DNA from: UBA5486 sp036744795
GTDB lineage: Bacteria; Bacillota; UBA4882; UBA10575
Length of the DNA stretch: 47,297 nucleotides
NCBI GenBank assembly: GCA_036744795.1
Contig: DAIOHK010000017.1
Location: forward strand, 1-47,297
Direction of reading: 5' to 3'
The translations under genes and the position numbers were made by a program. Positions 7,632 to 16,247 of the stretch are shown here, one piece after another; position 1 is the stretch's first letter, and the number at the start of each line of letters is the position of its first letter. The notes beneath the pieces are model-generated. The model was given only the letters and a program-made list of their open reading frames with translations. It ran no database searches and was not told where the DNA came from.

Positions 7632-8486
7632 ATGGGAAAAGTAGTTGTTGGTAAACAAGCAGGCTTTTGTTTTGGGGTGGAAAGAGCTTTAAAAATAGCG
7701 TTGGAGAGCAGGGAAAAGCAAGAAGGTCCGGTCTATATTTTAGGTTCTTTAATCCATAATCCAAGAGTTGTTTCTGACTTAGAGAAGTGTGGAATAATAA
7801 CTATTAACGATCTTAAAACAGTTGAGCCAGGTAGCGTTTTACTTATTCGTTCACATGGAGCTGGTCCGAAAATTTTTAACGAAGCTGAGAAATTAGGCCT
7901 AAAAGTTATAGATGCAACTTGCCCTTTTGTGAAACAGGAACAGAATCTGGCAAAGGGGCTTTTACATGATGATTACCAAGTAATAGTGGTTGGTGATCCT
8001 GAGCATCCAGAAGTGCAGGCAGTAGTTGAGTCAGTTTCTGGTCAGGCCTTAGTTATCAACCCTTTGAATATTGATCTTTTAAGTAAAGATGATTTTCGCC
8101 CTAAAGCAGGAGTAGTATGCCAGACCACTCAGAAACAGGAAAATCTTAATCGGGTGGTAGGTGCTATTTTACCTTTAATTAAAGAGTTAAAGGTCTATAA
8201 TACTATTTGTAATGCTACTGTCCAACGTCAATCCGAAACCTACGAACTTGCTGAAAAAAGTGACTTATTATTAGTGGTGGGAGGGAAAAACTCTGCTAAT
8301 ACCCGTAAACTGGCAGAGATCGGGTCTTCCCTGGTTCCGACATATCATATAGAATCTATAGATGAGATTAATTCCAAATGGTTTCATGGTAAAGAAATAA
8401 TTGGTGTAACAGCCGGAGCATCGACTCCTCAAGAACAGATCTCTGAGGTCGTAAACTGGCTGAAAGCAAATTTGCAGGAGGTATAG
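7632..8486 (+). CDS. ispH: 4-hydroxy-3-methylbut-2-enyl diphosphate reductase
   Basis: The last enzyme of the MEP isoprenoid pathway; it reduces HMBPP to IPP and DMAPP using a [4Fe-4S] cluster. It has 284 residues with the three cluster cysteines at C13 (AGFCFGVERA), C97 (DATCPFV) and C193 (TICNATVQRQ). It starts 22 nt after plsC and ends only 2 nt before rpsA. In many Clostridia ispH and the S1 gene are fused into one protein; here they are separate but almost touching. Confidence 0.97.
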   Translation: MGKVVVGKQAGFCFGVERALKIALESREKQEGPVYILGSLIHNPRVVSDLEKCGIITINDLKTVEPGSVLLIRSHGAGPKIFNEAEKLGLKVIDATCPFVKQEQNLAKGLLHDDYQVIVVGDPEHPEVQAVVESVSGQALVINPLNIDLLSKDDFRPKAGVVCQTTQKQENLNRVVGAILPLIKELKVYNTICNATVQRQSETYELAEKSDLLLVVGGKNSANTRKLAEIGSSLVPTYHIESIDEINSKWFHGKEIIGVTAGASTPQEQISEVVNWLKANLQEV

Positions 8487-8488
8487 TT

Positions 8489-9727
8489 ATGGAAGAAAAT
8501 ATGATTAAGAATGAGCAAGCATTAGAGGTAAATGCAGTGGAAACCTCAGAATCGGCAATTGAAAATGGGGTAAGCGAGCTTAACCAAGAGATTCCCCGTT
8601 TGGAGGAGGGAAGTATTGTTAATGGTCGCGTTGTTTTAGTTGAGGAGGATGTGGCTTTTGTTGATGTAGGTTGGAAATCAGAACTACAGATTCCATTAGC
8701 GGAACTTAGTGAGGAAAAATTATCTTCAGCCCATGATATATTAAAGGTTGGAGATGAGATAAAAGCAATGGTACTAAAATCGGAAGAAGATGATAAGCCT
8801 CTTCTTTCTAAACGGCGCGCCGATCAAGTTGTAGCTTGGTCAAAACTGGAAGATGATTTTAAAAATCACCAGAGAGTAAAGGGAGAGATTATTCAAGCTG
8901 TCAAGGGTGGTTTGAGAGTTAAGGTATATGGTATTACAGTTTTTCTTCCAGCCTCTCAAGCAGATCTTGGTTTTGTGCGTGATCTGAATACTTTAGTTGG
9001 TATAGAATCAGAGTTTTACATTATTGATTTTGAGCCTGAGCGTCGTCGGGCTATCCTTTCTAGAAAAGAAGTTCTAGCAGAAGATTATAAGAAAATTGAG
9101 GATCAAGTATATAGTGAAATAAAAGAAGGGGAGACCAGATCGGGAGTTATTACCCGCCTTGTTCCGTTCGGTGCTTTTGTAGATTTAGGCCAGGGGGTAG
9201 AGGGACTTCTTCATATTTCTGAGATATCCTGGGAACGGCTCCAGCATCCTTCTGAACAACTAAAGGAAGGGCAAGAGATTGAAGTTCTTGTAATTAAGGT
9301 TGATCACGAGGCAAGAAGAATATCTCTTAGTTTAAAACAGCTTTCTCCGCATCCGTGGGCTAAAGCCGAAGAAAAATATAAGGTTGATGAGATTGTTGAA
9401 GGAAAAGTTGTTCGTCTTACCTCTTTTGGAGCTTTTGTTAATTTAGAACCAGGAATTGATGGACTAATTCATATTTCGCAACTAAGTAATAAAAGAGTGG
9501 AAAAGCCAGAAGATGTTGTTAAAGTAGGAGAAATGGTTAAAGTCAAAATTATTAAAGTCGAACCAGAGCAAAAGAGAATTGGCTTGAGTCTCCGGGATGC
9601 TCAGGAACAGGAGAGCTTTTCTTCAGAAGAAGAAAGGGACTCAATTCCTGGGATTGATAATACTCCGCTTTCTTCTAACCTTGGTGAACTGCTAGCTGAA
9701 AAGATGGGTTTAGATAAAAAAGAGTAA
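8489..9727 (+). CDS. rpsA: Ribosomal protein S1 homologue with four S1 domains
   Basis: RNA-binding protein of the 30S subunit S1 type. The 412 residues hold four S1/OB repeats at roughly 40-108, 126-192, 214-283 and 300-372. The last two are the best conserved, each with an FGAFV strand and a GLIHIS or GLLHIS segment. This is the short Gram-positive form rather than the six-domain E. coli protein. The start is ATG at 8489 with a GGAGG just inside the end of ispH, so translation is coupled. Two terminators follow. Confidence 0.93.
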   Translation: MEENMIKNEQALEVNAVETSESAIENGVSELNQEIPRLEEGSIVNGRVVLVEEDVAFVDVGWKSELQIPLAELSEEKLSSAHDILKVGDEIKAMVLKSEEDDKPLLSKRRADQVVAWSKLEDDFKNHQRVKGEIIQAVKGGLRVKVYGITVFLPASQADLGFVRDLNTLVGIESEFYIIDFEPERRRAILSRKEVLAEDYKKIEDQVYSEIKEGETRSGVITRLVPFGAFVDLGQGVEGLLHISEISWERLQHPSEQLKEGQEIEVLVIKVDHEARRISLSLKQLSPHPWAKAEEKYKVDEIVEGKVVRLTSFGAFVNLEPGIDGLIHISQLSNKRVEKPEDVVKVGEMVKVKIIKVEPEQKRIGLSLRDAQEQESFSSEEERDSIPGIDNTPLSSNLGELLAEKMGLDKKE

Positions 9728-9733
9728 AGCTTT

Positions 9734-9760
9734 GGGCTTCCGATAAGGGAGCCCTTTATT
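9734..9760 (+). terminator. Intrinsic terminator 1 after rpsA
   Basis: GGGCT (9734-9738) pairs with AGCCC (9750-9754), with additional pairing inside, followed by TTTATT. Confidence 0.7.
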
Positions 9761-9776
9761 ATATATTCCGGGAAAT

Positions 9777-9806
9777 AAAAATCACTATTTTCAATAGTGG
9801 TTTTTT
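9777..9806 (+). terminator. Intrinsic terminator 2 after rpsA
   Basis: A 12-bp stem, AAAATCACTATT with AATAGTGGTTTT, and a 3-nt loop run into a T-rich tract. It separates the housekeeping operon from the sporulation cluster. Confidence 0.85.
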
Positions 9807-9912
9807 ACTTTTTTTGTATGTTAGATGTACTTCTTTTGTGAATTGGAATTGAAAGTGGAGGGATAATAAAATTTGACTCGGTACACATCTCTGGAAAATA
9901 GGAGGGAGATAA

Positions 9913-10584
9913 ATGAATTTTGGAGTCGTGCTTTTAATCGGGGCAGGAATATTGATTCTTTTAGGTGTGGCACAGCAGGTTTTAGATCGGTTGTACCTTA
10001 ATGATAAACAAGCATTAATTATTTTAGGTGCAATGATTGTAGGTAGTTTTATCGATATTCCGCTTTATCGAGGAACGCCTGCGATCAGTATAAATCTTGG
10101 CGGGGCAATTATCCCGGTGGCACTTAGTATTTACGTTTTAGTAAGAGCTGGAACCAACAAAGAGACGGTTCGTGGGATTATCGGTGCGATACTGGTGGGT
10201 GCGGTGATCTATGGGGTATCGAAAGTTTATGATTTTGATACTGATGTTGGGTTTATTGAACCTCAATATCTGTGGGGGATTTTGGCTGGTGTAATTGCAT
10301 ATATAATTGGACGTTCCAGAAGACTGGCATTTATCGGGGCTACAATCGGGGTTTTACTTGCTGATATTGCTCATGCTCTGGAGACAGCAATCAGAGGAAT
10401 ACCATCCCCCACCAGAATTGGTGGCGCTGGAGTACTGGATACTCTGGTTCTAGCAGGAATTATCGGTGTTGTGCTTGCTGAATTAATAGGAGAATCCCGG
10501 GAGCGGATTCAGGGGGGACCTGTACCTGCGGGACACTCGGAGGAAAGCTCGGAGCAAAGGGAAGGAGGAGATAATCATGATTAA
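9913..10584 (+). CDS. DUF1614 family membrane protein
   Basis: A 223-residue integral membrane protein with about six hydrophobic segments and a charged C-terminal tail. Sequence such as DKQALIILGAMIVGSFIDIP and the SKVYDFD region fits the DUF1614 family, which occurs in spore-forming Clostridia and whose function is unknown. AGGAGGGAG precedes the ATG. The stop codon overlaps the spoIIP start, so the pair is coupled, and a role alongside SpoIIP at the forespore membrane is a reasonable inference. Confidence 0.8.
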   Translation: MNFGVVLLIGAGILILLGVAQQVLDRLYLNDKQALIILGAMIVGSFIDIPLYRGTPAISINLGGAIIPVALSIYVLVRAGTNKETVRGIIGAILVGAVIYGVSKVYDFDTDVGFIEPQYLWGILAGVIAYIIGRSRRLAFIGATIGVLLADIAHALETAIRGIPSPTRIGGAGVLDTLVLAGIIGVVLAELIGESRERIQGGPVPAGHSEESSEQREGGDNHD

Positions 10585-11692
10585 AATCCGGCGGAAACAA
10601 GTATTATTGATGGTGATACTTTTATTGGGATTTTTATTTGCTAATTCCGTTTGGGGGGAGTTAGAAAGAACCGATGGCTATTTTACCTTAATTGATGGGG
10701 AAGGCCGGATTATTTGCCGTACTGCACATCAAGTAAAAAAAGGAGACCAGTATCTGACGGAAGATAATCTCATGTATCGAGTTGAAGAGGTTAAAGAAGA
10801 TACTGCCCATGTTCGATTTGTAAAAAGAATCAACTTAGAAACAGCTGCTTCGCCTTCTGTATATTCCCAAATAAAAAACATAATAACTACCCTAATTAGG
10901 GGGGAGGAATATGTCCAAGGAAAAAACAGGCCCATTGGTATTTATCACACGCATTCGGATGAATCTTATGTTCCTAGTGATGGGCGTTCCAGTATACCGG
11001 CGAATGGAGGTATCTTTCAAGTTGGTGGCACCTTAGCTAAAGCACTTAAGGAGAAAGGAACACCAGTTATCCATGATACAACACCCCATGATCCTCATGA
11101 TTCTATGGCTTATGATCGTTCTCGGAGAACAGCAGTCAATTTATTAAAACAGAATCCAATTGCGATTATTGATTTACATAGAGATGCAGTACCTCCGGAG
11201 GAGTATGCTGATCAGGTAAATAATACCTCTGTTACCAAAGCTCAGTTGGTAATAGGAAAGCAAAACCCTAATATAAAATCTAATGAAGCTTTTGCTTATC
11301 AGGTAAAAGCGGTAGTTGATAAAAAATACCCCGGGTTAGTGAAAGGGATATTTTACGGGGATGGTAAGTATAACCAGGATTTAGCCCCTAGGTTACTTCT
11401 GGTTGAGATGGGTGCACATACTAATAGTAAGGAAGAAGCAGAAAGAGGGGCGGCGATCTTTGCTTCGGCCGCTCAGGAGGTTCTATCCTTACAGAGTGCC
11501 AGTAGAAGGTCTGTGGGTAGTGGTTCGGCCAAATCAGCCTTATGGATTATTGGATTAGTGGTGGTAGGAGTAATAATCTACATCCTACTTAACAGAGGCT
11601 GGGGAAATGTTTTAGGTGGAATTACCGGTAAAATAAAAACAGGTGATGGCTCCGAAGGTGATCATGAGCAAGATTCCTCTGGGGAGGGATAA
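10577..11692 (+). CDS. spoIIP: Stage II sporulation protein P with C-terminal membrane anchor
   Basis: A cell-wall amidase/endopeptidase of the SpoIID-SpoIIM-SpoIIP engulfment machinery that degrades septal peptidoglycan. It has 371 residues with an N-terminal membrane segment (8-24). The zinc-site motif HTHSDESY starts at His124, with Glu129; DLHRD is at 199-203 and VEMGAHTNS (Glu277, His281) completes the site. A second hydrophobic segment at 321-339 is followed by an acidic tail, an unusual addition compared with B. subtilis SpoIIP. It overlaps the DUF1614 gene by 8 nt. A second SpoIIP elsewhere in the genome is possible. Confidence 0.92.
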   Translation: MIKIRRKQVLLMVILLLGFLFANSVWGELERTDGYFTLIDGEGRIICRTAHQVKKGDQYLTEDNLMYRVEEVKEDTAHVRFVKRINLETAASPSVYSQIKNIITTLIRGEEYVQGKNRPIGIYHTHSDESYVPSDGRSSIPANGGIFQVGGTLAKALKEKGTPVIHDTTPHDPHDSMAYDRSRRTAVNLLKQNPIAIIDLHRDAVPPEEYADQVNNTSVTKAQLVIGKQNPNIKSNEAFAYQVKAVVDKKYPGLVKGIFYGDGKYNQDLAPRLLLVEMGAHTNSKEEAERGAAIFASAAQEVLSLQSASRRSVGSGSAKSALWIIGLVVVGVIIYILLNRGWGNVLGGITGKIKTGDGSEGDHEQDSSGEG

Positions 11693-11694
11693 GT

Positions 11695-12129
11695 TTTAAG
11701 GTAATATATCACTGGAGCGGGAAAAACCCCTATGCTCCATTAGCCGCTGCTATGCATCTTGGTTTTCTCCCCAAAAAAATTGAAAACCGGGTGGGGTTTA
11801 AGCTAGTTCACAATAAGAATATTCCTTTTGTAGAAGGTTTAACTAAACAATATTTGGGTTGCCTACTTTACGTTGGTCAAGGGAAGAAAGATGAAGATAT
11901 TTATCTTTTGGCTACAGGGGCAAAATCAGATCTGGTTATTAAAACATTAATAGAAACGGCAATAATTTTAGGAGAGGATTGCTCAAAATATCTTTTTGTA
12001 AATTCTGATCTTACCATGGAGAAAAGCAAAAAAAAAGGGAAGGCACCAGTATTTTGGGGCATTAGTAGCTTAGAGTACAATATAGTCGGGGAAATGGTGG
12101 CAAGAGTTAAAAAGGGGTTAGAGGAGTGA
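11695..12129 (+). CDS. DUF3189 family protein, first copy, start codon missing or non-canonical
   Basis: Translation from 11698 gives KVIYHWSGKNPYAPLAAAMHLG, which aligns with the start of the next gene (KVIYHCYGRAHSS...LHLG). The true N-terminus therefore lies near 11695, not at the internal ATG 11752. GGGAGGG (11682-11688) is correctly spaced from 11695, but the codon there is TTT where the paralogue has GTG. No ATG, GTG or TTG occurs in frame between the upstream stop (11665) and 11752. Translation could use a rare start, begin at 11752, or be lost. Family function is unknown; the gene lies just after spoIIP. Confidence 0.7.
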   Translation, partial: FKVIYHWSGKNPYAPLAAAMHLGFLPKKIENRVGFKLVHNKNIPFVEGLTKQYLGCLLYVGQGKKDEDIYLLATGAKSDLVIKTLIETAIILGEDCSKYLFVNSDLTMEKSKKKGKAPVFWGISSLEYNIVGEMVARVKKGLEE

Positions 12130-12596
12130 AAGTAATCTATCATTGCTATGGAAGAGCTCACTCATCGGTGATCGCGGGCCATCTTCACCTTGGTACAATT
12201 CCCATCACAGGTCCGGTTAGTAAAGAACAGATTATGGCTATTCCCGAATTTGATCGGGCAGAAACAGAAGATTGGGGGAGACCATATTTTCTGGGGATTG
12301 ATGAGTTTGGTAATGAAATTTTCATTTTGGGTCTGAATAGCCAGACCCAAATTTGTTGTCGGGCAATCATTAGTTTGGCAAATCAATTAGGTAAGGCAGA
12401 TCAAATTATGCTGATTAATTCCTTATCTGTAATTGGAATTTTGACCAGAGTAGGTGGGTTTCTCTCAAAAAAGATGAGGTTAAGTGGGATCGGAAAACCT
12501 TTAGCTGCTAAGGGGATAATTAATTCGCTTCCCAGACTTAGAAGGTTGGTTGCTGGAGTTAAAAACGAGATACAAAGGAAGCAAATGGATGGATAA
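12126..12596 (+). CDS. DUF3189 family protein, second copy
   Basis: A 156-residue soluble protein. The start GTG at 12126 overlaps the end of the first copy by 4 nt. The N-terminal pattern VIYHCYGRAHSSVIAGHLHLG has a histidine and cysteine arrangement (His, Cys, His-Ser-Ser) typical of DUF3189. The rest is a mixed alpha/beta protein ending in a basic helix. The family is found mainly in spore-forming Clostridia; no activity is known to me. It overlaps spoVAEA by 8 nt. Confidence 0.8.
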   Translation: MKVIYHCYGRAHSSVIAGHLHLGTIPITGPVSKEQIMAIPEFDRAETEDWGRPYFLGIDEFGNEIFILGLNSQTQICCRAIISLANQLGKADQIMLINSLSVIGILTRVGGFLSKKMRLSGIGKPLAAKGIINSLPRLRRLVAGVKNEIQRKQMDG

Positions 12597-13161
12597 GAAA
12601 AGAATAATAATTATTACTGATGGAGATCTAGTAGCCAAGCAAGCAGTTGAAATTGCCGGTGACAAACTGGGTTTAAGGACCATTTCTACTTCAGCAGGAA
12701 ATCCATCGATCATTCCAATTGATGAATTAAAAGATAAAATTATGGAAACCCCAAAAGATCCGGTTTTAATTATGGTAGATGATGCCGGAGAAAGAGGAAA
12801 AGGATCTGGGGAAAATATTTTGGAGGCCTTAGTGCAAGAACAAAGGTTTCAATTATTAGGTGTCATAGCTGTAGCTTCAAATACTGTTCGGGTTAAGGGA
12901 GTAAGTGTTAATCTATCTATAACTAGAGAAGGGAAAATTATTAAAGGGCCAGTGGATAAAGAAGGAAACCCGGAAACCACTGGTAGAGTAAATGTAGCAG
13001 GAGATACTGTTGATGTTCTAAATGGGCTAGATATACCGTTTATTGTTGGTGTTGGGGATCTTGGAAAGATGGAAAAGGCGGATGATGTAGAAAATGGGGC
13101 AAATATTACAACAATGGCAATCAAAGAGATCCTTAAATTTCATGGGCTTTATGAAGAATAG
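12589..13161 (+). CDS. spoVAEA: Stage V sporulation protein AE (SpoVAEA type)
   Basis: A 190-residue soluble protein. IIIITDGDLVAKQAVEIA, then SAGNPS, then LGVIAVASNT and the C-terminal IPFIVGVGDLGKME are close to SpoVAEA of Bacillus, which belongs to the spoVA operon for dipicolinic acid uptake and release. The start at 12589 (MDKKR) is chosen because AAAGGAAG lies about 8 nt upstream and the protein family begins here; an upstream in-frame start at 12550 would run inside the previous gene. The other spoVA genes (AC, AD, AEB) are not next to it. Confidence 0.88.
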   Translation: MDKKRIIIITDGDLVAKQAVEIAGDKLGLRTISTSAGNPSIIPIDELKDKIMETPKDPVLIMVDDAGERGKGSGENILEALVQEQRFQLLGVIAVASNTVRVKGVSVNLSITREGKIIKGPVDKEGNPETTGRVNVAGDTVDVLNGLDIPFIVGVGDLGKMEKADDVENGANITTMAIKEILKFHGLYEE

Positions 13162-13192
13162 ATATATTTTTTAAAAATTAAGGAGTGAGGTT

Positions 13193-14149
13193 ATGAGAAT
13201 CGGGATTCCTCGGGCGCTCCTATATTATTGGTATGGTCCGGCTTGGAAGATTTTCTTTCAAGAAATAGGTCTTACCCCAGTTATTTCGGGGCCGACCGGA
13301 AAAAATAGCTTGAACATTGGTGTAAAAGCAGCAGTTGATGAGGTTTGCCTACCGGTCAAAATTTTTTTAGGTCATGCTCTTGAATTGACCTCCCAGTGTG
13401 ATCTTTTGCTTATCCCCAGATATGTCAGTATCAGTAAGAAAGAATACATTTGTCCGAAATTTATGGGCCTTCCTGAAATGACAAAGCAAGCAGTAGGGGA
13501 AAACCAAATAATTGTATGGAAGAGTGACCATAATTGTCCTTGGGGTTCGATTAAAGCATTACCACAAGAGATTTCTACTGCTTACGGAAGAAAAAAGGTA
13601 AAAAAAGGTTTGCAAGCGGCAAAAAAAATATTAAAAGCCTATCAAGGTTTATTACAGGAGGGCTATTTACCAAATGAAGCAGAGAGAATACTTTTTGATG
13701 GCATTATTCCGAGGGAAAATAGTGGGAGTGCTATTGGTTTAATCGGGCATCCCTATTGCCTGTATGATTCTTTTGTTAATTTAAATACGATCGATCTTTT
13801 ACAAAGTAAAGGGTTTAAAGTGATTTTACCTGAGATGTTTACTGATGCGAAGATGGAGGCGGAACTAGCAGATCTTCCGAAACCGCTCTTTTGGACTTTG
13901 GGCCGGCGGATCCTGGGCTCATTCCGGTTAATGCAGAAGATGGGTGTTGAAGGGGTGGTATACTTAAGTGCTTTTGCTTGCGGTCCGGAAGCTTTAATCG
14001 GTGAGATGGTTAAAAGAGAAGGAAAAGAAATCGGGATGCCTTTGCTACAACTTGATTTAGATGAACATTCCGGTGAAGCAGGGATTATAACCAGAATTGA
14101 AGCATTTTTAGATCTATTAATTAGAAAGAGGAGATACAGTTGCGTATGA
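13193..14149 (+). CDS. CoA-dehydratase-like protein, DUF2229/COG3580 family
   Basis: A 318-residue protein related to the D-component side of 2-hydroxyacyl-CoA dehydratase systems. MRIGIPRALLYYWYGPAW is the classic start of DUF2229. Cysteines lie in DEVCLPVK, YICPKF, HNCPWG and FACGPEA, suitable for iron-sulphur binding. The C-terminus carries DEHSGEAGIITRIEAFLDLL, a signature also found in the next gene, so the two are paralogous. In many anaerobes the COG1924, COG3580 and COG3581 parts are one giant protein; here they are three genes. The physiological substrate is unknown. Confidence 0.85.
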   Translation: MRIGIPRALLYYWYGPAWKIFFQEIGLTPVISGPTGKNSLNIGVKAAVDEVCLPVKIFLGHALELTSQCDLLLIPRYVSISKKEYICPKFMGLPEMTKQAVGENQIIVWKSDHNCPWGSIKALPQEISTAYGRKKVKKGLQAAKKILKAYQGLLQEGYLPNEAERILFDGIIPRENSGSAIGLIGHPYCLYDSFVNLNTIDLLQSKGFKVILPEMFTDAKMEAELADLPKPLFWTLGRRILGSFRLMQKMGVEGVVYLSAFACGPEALIGEMVKREGKEIGMPLLQLDLDEHSGEAGIITRIEAFLDLLIRKRRYSCV

Positions 14150-15237
14150 CTTTTCCCCATATGGGTTGTTTATCAATACCGCTGGAAACTTTTATTAATG
14201 GACTTGGTCATGAAGCCGTGGTTCCTCCTCCTACCAACAAACGGACATTTGAATTAGGGGGTAAGTATTCCCCTGAATCTGCCTGTTTACCATTTAAGGT
14301 TAATCTTGGCAATTTTATTGAGGCTTTAGAAGAAGGAGCAGAAGGGATATTAACGGCTGGGGGGATCGGCCCATGCCGCTTTGGGTATTATGCTCAGATC
14401 CAAAAAAAAATTCTTCAGGATTTAGGATATGATTTTGAGTTGCTGCTTTTGGATCCCCCGGGTGGCGGGACAAAAGAACTTTATAAAGCGATAAAAATTT
14501 TACTAAAAAATAGTAATCTTTCCCGGGCTACCTGGCTTCTTAGGCTGGCGTGGGAAAAAGTCCGGTTATTGGATGAAGGGAATAAGGCTTTTCGTTATTA
14601 TCTTCCTAGGGTCAGTAAGAAAATGAAAGCTTGTCAGCTTTACGAGGAGCTTTTGGAAAACATTAGAGAACAGGAAAAGGTTGGCAGATTATCATTCAAT
14701 TATCAGGAGTTTCTCGAAAGTTTACGGGAACTTTCAGATCGAAAAATAGAAAATAACGTTTTAAGAGTGAAGATTATTGGTGAGATTTATATGGTTTTAG
14801 AACCACGGGTAAATTTTCATCTGGAGACCGCTCTTGGGAAAATGGGAGTTGAGGTGATCAGGCCTTTATCTATGTCCCAGTGGGTAGAAGAGCATTTATT
14901 GGGATCCATTTTTCCGGCTCTTAAGCAAAGAACGGTTTTGCTTTCAAGACCTTTCCTCCCAGCTTTTGTTGGTGGACATGGCCGAGAGACCATAGCTGAA
15001 ATGGTAGATGCGGGAGTTAACCGCTTAGATGGTGTAATTCAGGTACTTCCTTTTACTTGTATGCCGGAGATTGTAGCTCAGAGTATTATTCCGGAATTAA
15101 GTAAAATGTATAATCTACCGGTTTTAACCCTGGTAATTGATGAACATTCGGGTGAGGCAGGTTTAATGACGAGATTAGAAGCTTTTGTTGATCTAATTCG
15201 ACGAAGAAAAGATAAGCAGGAGGAATTTGCTAAGTGA
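14140..15237 (+). CDS. CoA-dehydratase-like protein, COG3581 family
   Basis: A 365-residue protein. FPHMGCLSIPLETF, then SACLPFKVNLGNF, GGIGPCRFGYYAQIQ and PFTCMPE give conserved cysteines expected to hold an iron-sulphur cluster. It ends in DEHSGEAGLMTRLEAFVDLI, like its upstream paralogue. A TTG start at 14140 is preferred because GAGGAG lies about 6 nt upstream; an ATG at 14146 is the alternative. It overlaps COG3580 by 10 nt and the activase by 4 nt, indicating a co-translated complex. Confidence 0.85.
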   Translation: MRMTFPHMGCLSIPLETFINGLGHEAVVPPPTNKRTFELGGKYSPESACLPFKVNLGNFIEALEEGAEGILTAGGIGPCRFGYYAQIQKKILQDLGYDFELLLLDPPGGGTKELYKAIKILLKNSNLSRATWLLRLAWEKVRLLDEGNKAFRYYLPRVSKKMKACQLYEELLENIREQEKVGRLSFNYQEFLESLRELSDRKIENNVLRVKIIGEIYMVLEPRVNFHLETALGKMGVEVIRPLSMSQWVEEHLLGSIFPALKQRTVLLSRPFLPAFVGGHGRETIAEMVDAGVNRLDGVIQVLPFTCMPEIVAQSIIPELSKMYNLPVLTLVIDEHSGEAGLMTRLEAFVDLIRRRKDKQEEFAK

Positions 15238-16211
15238 TAGATCCTGGAGTATTTTTAGGGGTTGATGTTGGTTCTGTTAGTACAAATTTGGTTGTTATGA
15301 ACACCAATGGGGAGATAATAAAGAAAATTTACATTCGGACTCAGGGAAATCCAATCCGTTCTGTACAAAGTGTTCTCAGTGATTTGGAAAACGATTTTCA
15401 GAATCATGAAATTTTAGGGGTAGGAGTTACCGGTTCTGGAAGACAGTTAATCGGGACAATATTGGGAGCGGATGTAGTAAAAAATGAAATTACTGCCCAT
15501 GGAGTTGCTGCTCTACAGGCTTATCCTCAAGTGAGAACAGTAATTGAGATTGGCGGACAGGATTCTAAAATCATTCTTTTAAACAATGGAGTAGCAGTAG
15601 ATTTTGGAATGAATACAGTCTGTGCTGCGGGTACCGGTTCATTCTTAGATCAACAGGCTAATAGGTTAAATCTTTCAATCTCTGAATTTGGGGAGATCGC
15701 TCTTCGTTCTAAACATCCTGTACGGATTGCTGGCAGGTGTTCAGTTTTTGCCGAGTCTGATATGATCCATAAACAGCAGATGGGATATACACTTGAAGAT
15801 ATAGTAGCCGGGCTTTGTGAAGCTTTGGTACGTAATTACCTTAATAATGTTGGAAAAGGTAAAGAGATCCTACCTCCAGTTTTATTTCAAGGGGGTGTGG
15901 CAGCCAATGCTGGGATAAAAAGAGCGTTTGAGAAAGAACTTGGCTATGAAGTGATTATCCCTGAATATTTTGATACGATGGGAGCTTGGGGCGCGGCGCT
16001 ACTAGCAAAAGAAGAAAAAGTTGAATATGTAAAGACAGAATTTAGAGGGGTTGAAATTTGTGAGGAAGAGATTGCAGTCGATAGCTTTGAATGCCCGGAT
16101 TGCCCTAATAGATGTGAGGTAATAACTGTACTTATCGAAGGTAATAAGATTTCGGGTTGGGGTGACCGCTGCGGGAAGTGGCAAAGGATAAACACCGAGG
16201 CGACAGGGTAA
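15234..16211 (+). CDS. Acyl-CoA dehydratase activase (BadF/BadG/BcrA/BcrD family, COG1924)
   Basis: An ASKHA-fold ATPase that, in known systems, donates a low-potential electron to a dehydratase partner through a [4Fe-4S] cluster bridging a homodimer. It has 325 residues: the phosphate loop GVDVGSVSTNL (9-19), EIGGQDSK (105-112), and cluster cysteines C130 (NTVCAAGTGSF) and C169 (GRCSVFAESD). A Cys-rich tail (ECPDCPNRC, then RCGKW) is retained. The likely partners are the two genes upstream rather than classical HgdAB. The reaction is unknown; placement between spoVAEA and gerA suggests a spore link. Confidence 0.9.
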   Translation: MIDPGVFLGVDVGSVSTNLVVMNTNGEIIKKIYIRTQGNPIRSVQSVLSDLENDFQNHEILGVGVTGSGRQLIGTILGADVVKNEITAHGVAALQAYPQVRTVIEIGGQDSKIILLNNGVAVDFGMNTVCAAGTGSFLDQQANRLNLSISEFGEIALRSKHPVRIAGRCSVFAESDMIHKQQMGYTLEDIVAGLCEALVRNYLNNVGKGKEILPPVLFQGGVAANAGIKRAFEKELGYEVIIPEYFDTMGAWGAALLAKEEKVEYVKTEFRGVEICEEEIAVDSFECPDCPNRCEVITVLIEGNKISGWGDRCGKWQRINTEATG

Positions 16212-16247
16212 AATAATAGGGAATTACCTGATAGACGAGGATATAAT

